Shown here: positions 1 through 7,009 of the stretch, piece by piece | How positions within the stretch are numbered: position 1 is the first letter of the stretch | Layout: each line of letters starts with the position of its first letter | Source of the DNA: an uncultured Erysipelotrichaceae bacterium | GTDB taxonomy: Bacteria; Bacillota_I; Bacilli_A; Erysipelotrichales; Coprobacillaceae | DNA length: 17,575 nt | Reading direction: 5' to 3' | Assembly (NCBI GenBank): GCA_900317015.1 | Contig: ONFH01000062.1 | Coordinates: 1-17,575, forward strand | The notes under the pieces: generated by a model | What the model was told of the DNA's origin: nothing | The model's input: only the letters and a program-made list of their open reading frames with translations | The model's database searches: none | Translations under genes and position numbers: made by a program

Positions 1-542
1 GATAATTCATACACATCATAAAGCGACATCGTCGTCTGGTTCGTTAATACATAGGACTTTTCAGGATCTAATTCATCAAAGTCTTCCTTCTTTGTGATCA
101 GATGAATATGTTCTGGGTCGATCGTTAACGCTCCTTCTGATTCAGGATGTTTTTTCTTCCCGATGTAGAGGACTTCATAGCCTTCTTTTAATTCCTCTTT
201 AATCAAATCATGCGTTTTGATGACATCTAGACATGATGCATCGATGACATGAAGTCCTTTCTTTTCTGCTTTTTCTGTGACAATATCACCGGCACCATGC
301 GCCGTGATAATGACTGTTCCATGGTCGATCTCATCTAGAAGTTCGACTCTTGTCTTATCCTGATCTTCGATCGTGATCGCACCAAGATCCTTTAACGCAT
401 TGACAATATATTCATTATGGACGATCATTCCTAAAATATAGAGCGGTTCATCCTTTTTCTCCTTAGCGGCCGTTTTCGCAATGTTGATGGCGCGAACGAC
501 TCCTTTACAATATCCTCTTGGGACTATTCCTGTTACCTTCAT
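1..542 (-). CDS. ispH: 4-hydroxy-3-methylbut-2-enyl diphosphate reductase, N-terminal part (cut by window edge)
   Basis: IspH (LytB) is the iron-sulfur enzyme for the last step of the MEP isoprenoid pathway, giving IPP and DMAPP. I translated the minus strand from the ATG at 542; about 180 codons are inside the window and the C-terminus with the third cluster cysteine is outside. Visible family motifs are RGYCKGV with Cys12, VHNE with His42, TAHG with His82, DASC with Cys104, KKHPESEG with His132 and Glu134, and LTNQTTMS at 166-173. The sequence resembles the B. subtilis YqfP-type IspH. A TGAGGTG ribosome site lies at 549-555. The gene diverges from cshB across about 109 bp. One oddity is Leu directly after Cys104, where the family usually has Pro. 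Motifs are seen directly; function follows from the family. Confidence 0.95.
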   Translation of the reverse strand, partial: MKVTGIVPRGYCKGVVRAINIAKTAAKEKKDEPLYILGMIVHNEYIVNALKDLGAITIEDQDKTRVELLDEIDHGTVIITAHGAGDIVTEKAEKKGLHVIDASCLDVIKTHDLIKEELKEGYEVLYIGKKKHPESEGALTIDPEHIHLITKKEDFDELDPEKSYVLTNQTTMSLYDVYEL

Positions 543-595
543 TCTTTTCACCTCATTCCTATTCTACCAAAAACTGTATTTTCTTTACATTTCTT

Positions 596-624
596 TTGCA
601 AAATCGATTGAATATTGTTATACT
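596..624 (+). promoter_or_regulatory. Sigma-A type promoter for cshB-nfo
   Basis: The -35 box TTGCAA (596-601) and -10 box TATACT (619-624) are separated by exactly 17 bp. A TG one base before the -10 gives an extended -10 element. The ribosome site AAAGGAGG follows at 636-643. For the opposite gene, ispH, only a weak TAGAAT-like -10 can be seen between 560 and 570. Confidence 0.75.
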
Positions 625-651
625 CTTTAAGGTTCAAAGGAGGCGAAAAAT

Positions 652-2016
652 ATGGAAAACTTCAATGAATTTTCTTTTAGAGATGACATTATGAACGTCA
701 TCGACCATATGCATTTTAATAAACCAACACCGATTCAGGAAGCCGTCATTCCGCTTGTTTTAAAGAAGCGTGACGTCGTTGGGATCTCACAAACAGGAAC
801 AGGGAAGACCCATGCATTCTTACTGCCGATCATGCAGCACATTGATTCTAGCAAAGAATCCGTTCAGGCGGTCATTGCCGCCCCAACAAGAGAACTGGCC
901 CAGCAGATCTACGAGAATGCCAAAGTCTTCAAAAAATATAATGAGAACTTACGGATCTCTTTGATCATCGGCGGGAGCGATAAGCAGAAAGCCATCAATA
1001 AGCTTTCTCATCAGCCCCATCTTGTCATCGGGACACCAGGTCGTATCAAGGACTTAGCCATAGATGAAAAGGTCTTACATATTACAACGGCCGATACATT
1101 CGTCATCGATGAAGCTGATATGACATTAGAATATGGCTACTTCGAAGACTTAGATACCGTTTTAGGAAAAATGAAAGACGACTTACAGATGCTCGTCTTC
1201 TCCGCTACGATCCCAGAAGCAATGAAGCCATTCCTTCGTAAATATATGAAGAATCCAGAGATCATCACGATTGATCAACAGCTCCCTGCTTCAGGTCATG
1301 TGAAACATTATCTGATTCAGACTAAGCATCGTGATCGTTATGAAGTCTTAAAGGAGATCATGAACATGATCGATCCTTATATTTGTATCATCTTTGTCAA
1401 TCGTCGTGGCGAAGCTGTCTCACTTGCGAAAAGGTTACGTGAAGATGGCTATAAAGTCGGCGAGATCCATGGGGACTTGGAACCTCGTGAAAGAAAACAG
1501 ATGATGCGTCGCATTCATAACAATGAATATCAGTACATCGTGGCAACTGATATTGCCGCAAGAGGCATCGATATCGATGGGGTCTCTCATGTCATTAACA
1601 TGGAATTCCCTACGGAACGTGATTTCTATATCCATCGTTCAGGACGATGCGGTCGTGGCAAATACGAAGGTGAATGTTATTCAATGTATGACACGACCAA
1701 CCAGGCCATGGTCGAAGCTTTAGAAAAACGTCATATTCACTTCGAAATGAAGGCCATTAAGAACGGTCAGTTAGTGGATGCTGGGGAACGATTAAAACGT
1801 AAGAACCGCACCCACGAACCAACAGAACTTGAAAAAGAAGTGCAGAAGATCGTTCGTAAGCCAAGAAAAGTCAAACCTGGCTATAAGAAAAAGAGAAAGA
1901 GAGAAGTTGACAAGCTCTATCGTAAACAAAAACGTGCCATCATCCAGGCCGATATTAAACGTCAGAGAAAAGAACGTTATAAGAAGGCGCAGGCGGAAAA
2001 GACACGTCGTGAATGA
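652..2016 (+). CDS. cshB: DEAD-box ATP-dependent RNA helicase, CshB type
   Basis: A 454-residue RNA helicase that likely remodels RNA duplexes in ribosome assembly, cold adaptation or mRNA turnover. All superfamily 2 motifs are present: Q motif around residues 22-29, motif I SQTGTGKT 46-53, PTRELAQQ 78-85, TPGR 128-131, DEAD 153-156, SAT 184-186, the second RecA domain with ARGID near 303-307 and HRSGRCGR 328-335. The tail from about residue 390 is very rich in Lys and Arg, as in helicases that bind RNA non-specifically. Length is close to B. subtilis CshB (438). The ATG at 652 has AAAGGAGG 8 bases upstream. nfo starts 12 bases after the stop, matching the cshB-nfo (yqfR-yqfS) pairing in Bacillota. 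CshB rather than CshA is inferred mainly from length and this neighbour. Confidence 0.93.
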   Translation: MENFNEFSFRDDIMNVIDHMHFNKPTPIQEAVIPLVLKKRDVVGISQTGTGKTHAFLLPIMQHIDSSKESVQAVIAAPTRELAQQIYENAKVFKKYNENLRISLIIGGSDKQKAINKLSHQPHLVIGTPGRIKDLAIDEKVLHITTADTFVIDEADMTLEYGYFEDLDTVLGKMKDDLQMLVFSATIPEAMKPFLRKYMKNPEIITIDQQLPASGHVKHYLIQTKHRDRYEVLKEIMNMIDPYICIIFVNRRGEAVSLAKRLREDGYKVGEIHGDLEPRERKQMMRRIHNNEYQYIVATDIAARGIDIDGVSHVINMEFPTERDFYIHRSGRCGRGKYEGECYSMYDTTNQAMVEALEKRHIHFEMKAIKNGQLVDAGERLKRKNRTHEPTELEKEVQKIVRKPRKVKPGYKKKRKREVDKLYRKQKRAIIQADIKRQRKERYKKAQAEKTRRE

Positions 2017-2027
2017 GGCGATGATTA

Positions 2028-2909
2028 ATGACAAAGTTATTAATTGGTTCGCATGTCGGTATGAAAGCCCGCAAGTTCCTCTTAGGTTCTGTTGAAGAGG
2101 CCCTTTCTTACAATGCGACGACATTCATGTTCTATACCGGGGCACCACAAAATACCCGTCGTAAACCGGTCAGTGAACTGAGAGTTGATGAAGCCAAAGC
2201 GTTAATGAAGGAATATGGCATCGATCTCAATAACATCGTTGTTCACGCCCCTTATATCATCAATCTTGGCAATACTGTGAAGAAAGAAACGTATGAATTA
2301 GCGGTCTCCTTCTTAAAGGAAGAGATCCGCCGTGTCGAAGAGATTGGGGCAACTCGTCTCGTTCTTCATCCTGGTGCGCATGTGAAAGCTGGTGAAGAAG
2401 CTGGCCTCAATGCCATCATTGATGGACTTAATGAAGTCTTAACACCAGACACAAGGGTCACGATCGCCTTAGAAACGATGGCTGGTAAAGGCACAGAACT
2501 TGGCACATCTTTTGATCAGCTCGCGTACATCATTGATCATGTCAACTTAAGCGATCAACTGGGACTTTGTCTTGATACTTGTCACTTAAATGATGCTGGT
2601 TATGATGTCACTCAATTTGATGACATTTTAGATGAAGTTGATCAGAAGATCGGTCTTGATCGTGTCAAAGTCATTCATGTCAATGATTCCAAGAATCCAA
2701 GAGGTGCACATAAAGACCGTCATGAAAACATCGGTTATGGAACGATTGGTTTTGATACGCTAAACAAGATCGTTCATAATCCTCGTTTAGAAAATGTCCC
2801 TAAGATCTTAGAGACACCATACATCAACGATCAGCCTCCTTATAAAGAGGAGATCGAGATGTTTGAAAACAATACATTCAATGATCATTTAAAACAGGAT
2901 CTTTCATGA
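2028..2909 (+). CDS. nfo: Endonuclease IV, AP endonuclease
   Basis: A 293-residue apurinic/apyrimidinic endonuclease of base excision repair; it cuts 5' of abasic sites using three zinc ions in a TIM barrel. The ligand set of the family can be read off in order: His73, His114, Glu149, Asp183, His186, His217, Asp230, His232 and Glu262. The signature strings GSHVGM, TGAPQNTRR, LHPGAH, CLDTCH, KDRHENIG and ILETPY are all intact. The ATG at 2028 is preceded by GAGG overlapping the cshB stop, so translation is probably coupled. An earlier ATG at 2021 is in another frame. The stop codon lies in the loop of an intrinsic terminator. Length and residues are typical and nothing suggests damage. Confidence 0.97.
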   Translation: MTKLLIGSHVGMKARKFLLGSVEEALSYNATTFMFYTGAPQNTRRKPVSELRVDEAKALMKEYGIDLNNIVVHAPYIINLGNTVKKETYELAVSFLKEEIRRVEEIGATRLVLHPGAHVKAGEEAGLNAIIDGLNEVLTPDTRVTIALETMAGKGTELGTSFDQLAYIIDHVNLSDQLGLCLDTCHLNDAGYDVTQFDDILDEVDQKIGLDRVKVIHVNDSKNPRGAHKDRHENIGYGTIGFDTLNKIVHNPRLENVPKILETPYINDQPPYKEEIEMFENNTFNDHLKQDLS

Positions 2910-2923
2910 ATCCTGTTTTTTTT
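2891..2923 (+). terminator. Intrinsic terminator of cshB-nfo, overlapping the end of nfo
   Basis: A perfect 10-bp stem (AAAACAGGAT at 2891-2900 with ATCCTGTTTT at 2910-2919) and a 9-nt loop are followed by a run of eight T ending at 2923. The nfo stop codon lies inside the loop. The convergent gene at 2922-3158 ends in the T run, so the element may also partly stop transcription from that side, where the stem is followed by a weaker T tract. Confidence 0.85.
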
Positions 2924-3158
2924 AATACGACGAGAAATATTCAATGAGCATCCGAATGGCCTTTTTAGGCACATGCGTCTTATGCCACAAGTAGTTTTCT
3001 AAATAATCATGATTCCCTTTAGAGGCAATCGCATAAGCATTCTGCTGCATCGCCTTTAAAAGAATGCTCGAGGTCTTCTCATCGCAGGCAATATCAAACA
3101 TACATAAGATCTGAGAAAACTGATGGAATGAGATCACATTAATATAAAATCGAGACAT
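2922..3158 (-). CDS. Small hypothetical protein divergent from marR
   Basis: A 78-residue reading frame that I do not recognise. It looks mostly helical and soluble, with no signal peptide, membrane segment or clear motif; the middle is Ala- and Gln-containing and the C-terminus is aromatic (IEYFSSY). It is probably real: the ATG at 3158 has an AAAGGTG ribosome site (about 3164-3170), the frame fills the space between two other features, and a TATAAT on the minus strand (3194-3199) lies upstream. It ends against the nfo terminator. It starts 82 bp from the marR start and its promoter zone overlaps a palindrome likely bound by the MarR protein, so it may be co-regulated with the efflux pair. 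Function unknown. Confidence 0.55.
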   Translation of the reverse strand: MSRFYINVISFHQFSQILCMFDIACDEKTSSILLKAMQQNAYAIASKGNHDYLENYLWHKTHVPKKAIRMLIEYFSSY

Positions 3159-3193
3159 GGTATCACCTTTCTCTTTATAAGATTTATTTTCTT

Positions 3194-3226
3194 ATTATAA
3201 TTAACAATGCTAATTAACTATGTTAA
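3194..3226. promoter_or_regulatory. Overlapping divergent -10 boxes and a palindromic operator candidate between marR and the small gene
   Basis: TATAAT occurs on the plus strand at 3196-3201 and also on the minus strand at 3194-3199, so the two -10 boxes overlap. Next to them is an imperfect palindrome at 3201-3226 with perfect outer arms TTAACA / TGTTAA and a symmetric centre TAATTA. The right half also contains the direct repeat TTAACTA-TG-TTAACTA. MarR-family repressors usually bind such AT-rich dyads over their own promoter, so autoregulation is likely. The -35 boxes on both strands are poor. Confidence 0.6.
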
Positions 3227-3240
3227 CTAAGGAGGATAGA

Positions 3241-3705
3241 ATGGAGATCAATTTAACAAAGTCATTAATTAAAGCATGTTTTGATGCCAAAGACTTAGTC
3301 GATATGATGCCAGAACTGCCTAAGGGCGTCACGCCTTTAGCCATCCGCATTCTTGATACGATCGAACAATTGACTCGTGAACAAGGCTGTGCGCATCCTC
3401 GTGATGTCGCTAAAGCCCGCAAGCTCGCTTTGCCAAGCGTGACTCGCAGCGTCAAAGCGCTCGAAAAGCTTGGCGCCGTCAAAAAGGAAACAGATCCAGA
3501 AGATCGTCGCTTTATTAAACTGACTTTGACCCCTTTAGGGCAAAGCTGGTATGACAAATACGTCGATCACTTCTATCAGAATTATGCCAATGCTTTGGGG
3601 AATATTAGTGAAGCAGATGCCAAAATTATGATCGATGTGATCACGAAGATGAATCAGGCGATGAGAGTCTGCACGAAGGAGGAATTTTATGGACGCAATT
3701 CATGA
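3241..3705 (+). CDS. MarR-family transcriptional regulator
   Basis: A 154-residue winged-helix regulator, probably the ligand-responsive repressor of the adjacent MATE exporter. The DNA-binding part spans about residues 54-100: helix-turn-helix DVAKARKLALPSVTRSVKAL, then LEKLGAV and the wing with the typical DPEDRR (85-90) and LTPLG. Helices on both sides would form the dimer interface. I place the start at the ATG at 3241 because AAGGAGG (3229-3235) sits at ideal distance; an in-frame ATG at 3220 lies inside the palindrome and has no ribosome site. The last 17 bases overlap the MATE gene, implying coupled translation. The arrangement parallels mepR-mepA of Staphylococcus aureus, but orthology is not shown. 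Confidence 0.88.
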   Translation: MEINLTKSLIKACFDAKDLVDMMPELPKGVTPLAIRILDTIEQLTREQGCAHPRDVAKARKLALPSVTRSVKALEKLGAVKKETDPEDRRFIKLTLTPLGQSWYDKYVDHFYQNYANALGNISEADAKIMIDVITKMNQAMRVCTKEEFYGRNS

Positions 3706-5038
3706 AAAACAAGATTTCACGCAAGGAAATATCTTAAAGAAATTACTGTTATTTATGTTGCCGGTGTTTGGGGCATTAGTCCTCCAGGCCATGTATGGGG
3801 CCGTGGACTTATTTGTCGTTGGCCGCTTTGGCACGACTGCCGGTTTGTCTGGTGTTTCAACTGGTTCCCAGGTCCTAAACCTGGTCACTTTCGTCATTAC
3901 CGGGTTGGCTATGGGGCTGACGATTCAAATCGGTCACTACATGGGTGAAAAAAGACCAGATAAGATTGGACCACTCATTGGTGCTGGTGTGATCACGTTC
4001 CTGGTCATTTCGGCCATCTTATGTGTGGCTATGGTCGGTGGAGCCCATACGATTGCCACCCTCATGCAGGCACCAAAAGAAGCCATCAATGAAACAATGA
4101 CCTACATCCGGATCTGTGGCGCCGGGATCTTCTTTATCGTCGCCTACAATGTCATCGCCGCCATCTTTAGAGGACTTGGTGATTCGAATACGCCATTGTT
4201 ATTCGTGCTGATTGCCTGCATCGTCAACGTCGTGGGGGACTTATTCTTTGTGGCCGGCTTAAAGATGAATGTCGCTGGGGCTGCTTTAGCCACTGTCTTA
4301 GCACAGGCTGTTTCCGTCATTTTGTCATTGGTCATTATGAAAAAGAAAGCTTTACCATTTACGATGAAGAAAAGTGACTTACGCATCACAAAGAAGACGG
4401 TGGTCTTCTTAAAGATCGGCTTCCCATTAGCACTGCAGGAATTTATGACGCAGATCTCATTTATTGCCTTATGTGCCTTTGTCAATGCCTTAGGGCTTGA
4501 AGCGTCAAGCGGTTATGGTGTGGCTTGTAAGATCATCAGCTTTATCATGTTGATCCCGACATCACTGATGCAGTCAATGGCCTCATTCGTTTCACAGAAC
4601 GTCGCTGCCTATAAGGAAGACCGTGCCAGAAAAGCCATGTTAACAGGCATGATGTTTGGCTTGACCGTCGGAATCTGTGTCTTCATCTTGATTTACACGC
4701 ATGGGGACCTGGTTGCTTCGATCTTTACGAAAAATACGATCGTCATCCAGAATGCGGTGAAATACTTAAAAGGGTTTGCCGGTGAAGCCATCGTGACCGC
4801 CTTCTTATTTAGTTTCTATGGCTATTTCAACGGGCATGACCGTTCACTCTTTATTATGATTGCCGGCTTAGCGCAGACATTCATCGTGCGTTTACCATTT
4901 GCTTATTATCAGTCTATTCAGCCACATGCCTCCTTAACGATGATCGGCTTAGCAGCGCCAATTGCGACAAGCTTTGGGATCCTCTTATGTCTGATCTATT
5001 ATTTCAAAATCAAAAAGACTCTATTTCAAGAGTCTTAG
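3689..5038 (+). CDS. MATE-family multidrug efflux transporter
   Basis: A 449-residue integral membrane protein with about twelve hydrophobic segments in two related halves, as in MATE (multi-antimicrobial extrusion) exporters, which use Na+ or H+ gradients to pump out cationic drugs. Characteristic stretches are LQAMYGAVDLFVVGRFG in the first helices, the Gly-rich VVGR...GLSGVSTGSQ region, and FRGLGDSNTPLLF followed by NVVGDLFF and AGAALATVLAQ before the mid-protein Lys-rich loop. Length is typical. The ATG at 3689 has AAGGAGG at 3676-3682 and overlaps the end of marR, so the two form an operon. The stop overlaps the convergent NUDIX gene by 4 bp, and the last codons encode that gene's terminator. 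The substrate cannot be read from the sequence. Confidence 0.93.
   Translation: MDAIHEKQDFTQGNILKKLLLFMLPVFGALVLQAMYGAVDLFVVGRFGTTAGLSGVSTGSQVLNLVTFVITGLAMGLTIQIGHYMGEKRPDKIGPLIGAGVITFLVISAILCVAMVGGAHTIATLMQAPKEAINETMTYIRICGAGIFFIVAYNVIAAIFRGLGDSNTPLLFVLIACIVNVVGDLFFVAGLKMNVAGAALATVLAQAVSVILSLVIMKKKALPFTMKKSDLRITKKTVVFLKIGFPLALQEFMTQISFIALCAFVNALGLEASSGYGVACKIISFIMLIPTSLMQSMASFVSQNVAAYKEDRARKAMLTGMMFGLTVGICVFILIYTHGDLVASIFTKNTIVIQNAVKYLKGFAGEAIVTAFLFSFYGYFNGHDRSLFIMIAGLAQTFIVRLPFAYYQSIQPHASLTMIGLAAPIATSFGILLCLIYYFKIKKTLFQES
5011..5036 (-). terminator. Intrinsic terminator of the nif3-NUDIX operon, embedded in the MATE gene
   Basis: A perfect 8-bp stem (AAGACTCT at 5015-5022 with AGAGTCTT at 5029-5036) has a 6-nt loop. 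Read on the minus strand, it is followed by TTTTTG and then more T-rich sequence. There is no T run on the plus side, so it stops the minus-strand operon. It lies entirely within the final codons of the MATE gene. Confidence 0.75.
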
Positions 5039-5646
5039 TAAGGCATGATCGTTTGAATAAAACGGTATGTGATCTCGGCAGTCACGCCCCAGATCACTTC
5101 ATGAGAAAACATATATAAGTAGACTTCTCGCTCAAGCTTCGGCCAGGTATAATCCTGTCCGCCAGGAAGTAATTCCACCGGGAAGTTCTCTTCTGGTGTC
5201 GTTGTCGTCACAAGCTTATAGCGATGTGGTGTATTCGCCATCAGCCATTGTATTGGAACGTAGAAGAGATGATCCACTTCATCTTTGGAATACGTTCCTT
5301 TTTCATTATGAAGAAGGCCAACGACCGGCCAGATGATCTGGCCATTGCCCATTTGAAAGGCATCCATCTCACCGATGATCTCAATGTCTTCTTTATTTAC
5401 ATAAAGTTCTTCACATGTTTCTCGAACACTTGTTAAAAGCGCATCTTCGCCCTCTTCCATCCGTCCCCCAGGAAAGCAGACTTCGCCAGGCTGATGTCTT
5501 AATTTTAATGAACGGACTTCATAAAGCAGGCAAAGATGACCATCATGTTCGACAAGTGGCACAAGCACGGCAGAATCTCGTTTCTTTGGTAAACGGTTCT
5601 GTCCTTTTCGTCCCCCGTAAGCTTTTTTGATCTCCTCAAGAATCAT
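5035..5646 (-). CDS. NUDIX hydrolase, probable CoA pyrophosphatase (NudL/YeaB-like)
   Basis: A 203-residue NUDIX protein. The extended signature LLYEVRSLKLRHQPGEVCFPGG (about 40-61) leads into the NUDIX box GRMEEGE-x7-RETCEEL (61-81), with the metal-binding Glu79 and Glu80. The upstream LR-H-PGEV-FPGG block is the mark of the coenzyme A diphosphatase subgroup (UPF0035; NudL, mammalian NUDT7), which splits CoA into 3',5'-ADP and phosphopantetheine. In the box, Thr77 replaces the usual hydrophobic residue and Tyr82 the usual Gly, so substrate use is uncertain. The start at 5646 overlaps the preceding hydrolase stop as ATGA, so it is the last gene of a coupled operon. It meets the MATE gene tail to tail with a 4-bp overlap. 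Confidence 0.85.
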   Translation of the reverse strand: MILEEIKKAYGGRKGQNRLPKKRDSAVLVPLVEHDGHLCLLYEVRSLKLRHQPGEVCFPGGRMEEGEDALLTSVRETCEELYVNKEDIEIIGEMDAFQMGNGQIIWPVVGLLHNEKGTYSKDEVDHLFYVPIQWLMANTPHRYKLVTTTTPEENFPVELLPGGQDYTWPKLEREVYLYMFSHEVIWGVTAEITYRFIQTIMPY

Positions 5647-6551
5647 AGAAGATCCTTTCGGTTCATCGTATCAATGACTTCCTGATAATCTTCTTTGACC
5701 TCTTTGACATTTGAGGCTAAAAGATAAGCATGAGGTAATTCTTTTCGCATGACGGCATGAATTGGGACAAGGTCCATCTTAAAGGTCGTAATGATACTCG
5801 GTGCTTTGGCACTGTACATATCAAGATCCCCATAGAAGAGCCATGTCTCTGGTGTATTCGATAAGTCCAAATGACGGAAATGCGTGTAGTCGTCAGTTCC
5901 TGTTAAAAGATCCTTCCCATATTCAAAAGTCATCAATGGATCTTTTTTAGAGATCTTCTTCATCTGTTTTGTTTCTTTCCCGACCGCATTCCCAATTGGT
6001 GACACTAAGAATAAGAATCGTGGTGTCTCTAACTGTTCATGGCTGTTATTAAATGGGAAGAAGTCGATCATCAGACTGGCTCCTAAAGAATAGCCAAAGA
6101 AATCGATAGCTTTTGGTTTATAGTATTTTAACATCTCTTTATACACTTCATAAAGACAAGCTGTCTGACCATTGATCGTCTGATCCTCTCTTGGATAATA
6201 AGGCACCCAGACATCTCGATGCGTTTCATCGCCAAGCCTCCAAGCGGCTTCTAACTCATCATTTGAAGGATTTAAAGGCAATTCACTCCCTGGGGCACAT
6301 AGGATAGCCTTATTCGCTGGCGTCTTCTGCACCATCTTCACAACAGGAAACGTGATCAGTTTAGAATTAATGACCAGCTGGATCTCGATCTGAGAGAAAA
6401 GATGATCATAATTTTCCTTTGGTAAGGCCAAAGGATGTTTGTCATTATAGGCTTTGACTTTTTCATCAAGTTCTTCTTTTGACTTTTCGGTCCATTTTTT
6501 AAACCCTTTACGTTTTAAGGCATTTTTATATAAAGTTAATGATAAACTCAT
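5643..6551 (-). CDS. Alpha/beta hydrolase of unknown substrate
   Basis: A 302-residue cytoplasmic protein that looks like an alpha/beta hydrolase. The nucleophile elbow is FFGYSLGAS with Ser155; a plausible acid is Asp242 or Asp244 in YGDLDMY and the likely catalytic His is His274 in LPHAY. AILCAPGSELP (82-92) would supply the oxyanion-hole strand, and VWVPYYPRED (114-123) recalls the VYRLAPE region of esterases of the hormone-sensitive-lipase group. The first 60 residues are charged and have no signal peptide. It lies between two NUDIX genes: its start codon shares one base with the stop of the upstream gene (TAATG) and its stop overlaps the next gene as ATGA. This implies stoichiometric expression with them. 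The substrate is unknown. Confidence 0.75.
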   Translation of the reverse strand: MSLSLTLYKNALKRKGFKKWTEKSKEELDEKVKAYNDKHPLALPKENYDHLFSQIEIQLVINSKLITFPVVKMVQKTPANKAILCAPGSELPLNPSNDELEAAWRLGDETHRDVWVPYYPREDQTINGQTACLYEVYKEMLKYYKPKAIDFFGYSLGASLMIDFFPFNNSHEQLETPRFLFLVSPIGNAVGKETKQMKKISKKDPLMTFEYGKDLLTGTDDYTHFRHLDLSNTPETWLFYGDLDMYSAKAPSIITTFKMDLVPIHAVMRKELPHAYLLASNVKEVKEDYQEVIDTMNRKDLL

Positions 6552-7009
6552 TATTCCACCTCCACTCTTTCTTCATAATTCACTAACGATCCCCGATGAT
6601 AAATGGCCTTGGCGCTATAAAGCTTCTTTTCATCAAGCCATTTGATAAAATGTGGATCTGCTTCCCACATCGGCAGATCAAGCAGCTGATCATTATCGAT
6701 CCAGCTGAGCGTCCCTTCATTACAGTCGCTCATCTCACCTGTAAAATCATCACTTGTATAAATAAACATCATTTCTTCATAATCATCATCGCAGAACGTC
6801 ACGATACCACATAAGCGGGCAGTACGTATGAGATAATGGGTCTCTTCATAGGTCTCTCGCACCGCACATTCATACGGTGTCTCACCAAAGCATTTCTTAC
6901 CACCGACCCCGATCCATTTTCCTTCATTGAGGTCATGTTCCTTCTTATTACGAAAGAGCATCAGAGTCTGGCCATCACGTCTTAAATAGACTTGTGTCGT
7001 GACTAACAT
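6551..7009 (-). CDS. NUDIX hydrolase, MutT/MTH1-like (possible 8-oxo-dGTP diphosphatase)
   Basis: A 152-residue NUDIX protein. The NUDIX box runs from Gly37 (GKKCFGE-x7-RETYEET, 37-57) with metal ligands Glu55 and Glu56. The preceding EGKWIGVGGK (29-38) resembles the KWNGFGGK string of MTH1/NUDT1-type and related 8-oxo-dGTP diphosphatases, and the C-terminal segment LPMWEADPHFIKWL matches the family's W-x-D...F-x-x-WL pattern. The likely role is removal of oxidised nucleotides, but the exact substrate is inferred. The ATG at 7009 shares one base with the nif3-like stop (TGATG), and its own stop shares one base with the next start. It is the second gene of a four-gene overlapping operon. Confidence 0.85.
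   Translation of the reverse strand: MLVTTQVYLRRDGQTLMLFRNKKEHDLNEGKWIGVGGKKCFGETPYECAVRETYEETHYLIRTARLCGIVTFCDDDYEEMMFIYTSDDFTGEMSDCNEGTLSWIDNDQLLDLPMWEADPHFIKWLDEKKLYSAKAIYHRGSLVNYEERVEVE

Noticed and set aside
1792..2124. Minus-strand frame of 110 aa opposite cshB/nfo
   Set aside because: Phe/Leu-rich shadow of the Lys/Glu-rich helicase tail, spanning two well-supported genes.
3220..3240. MarR start at the upstream ATG at 3220
   Set aside because: It lies within the operator-like palindrome and lacks a ribosome site, while the ATG at 3241 has AAGGAGG at ideal distance.
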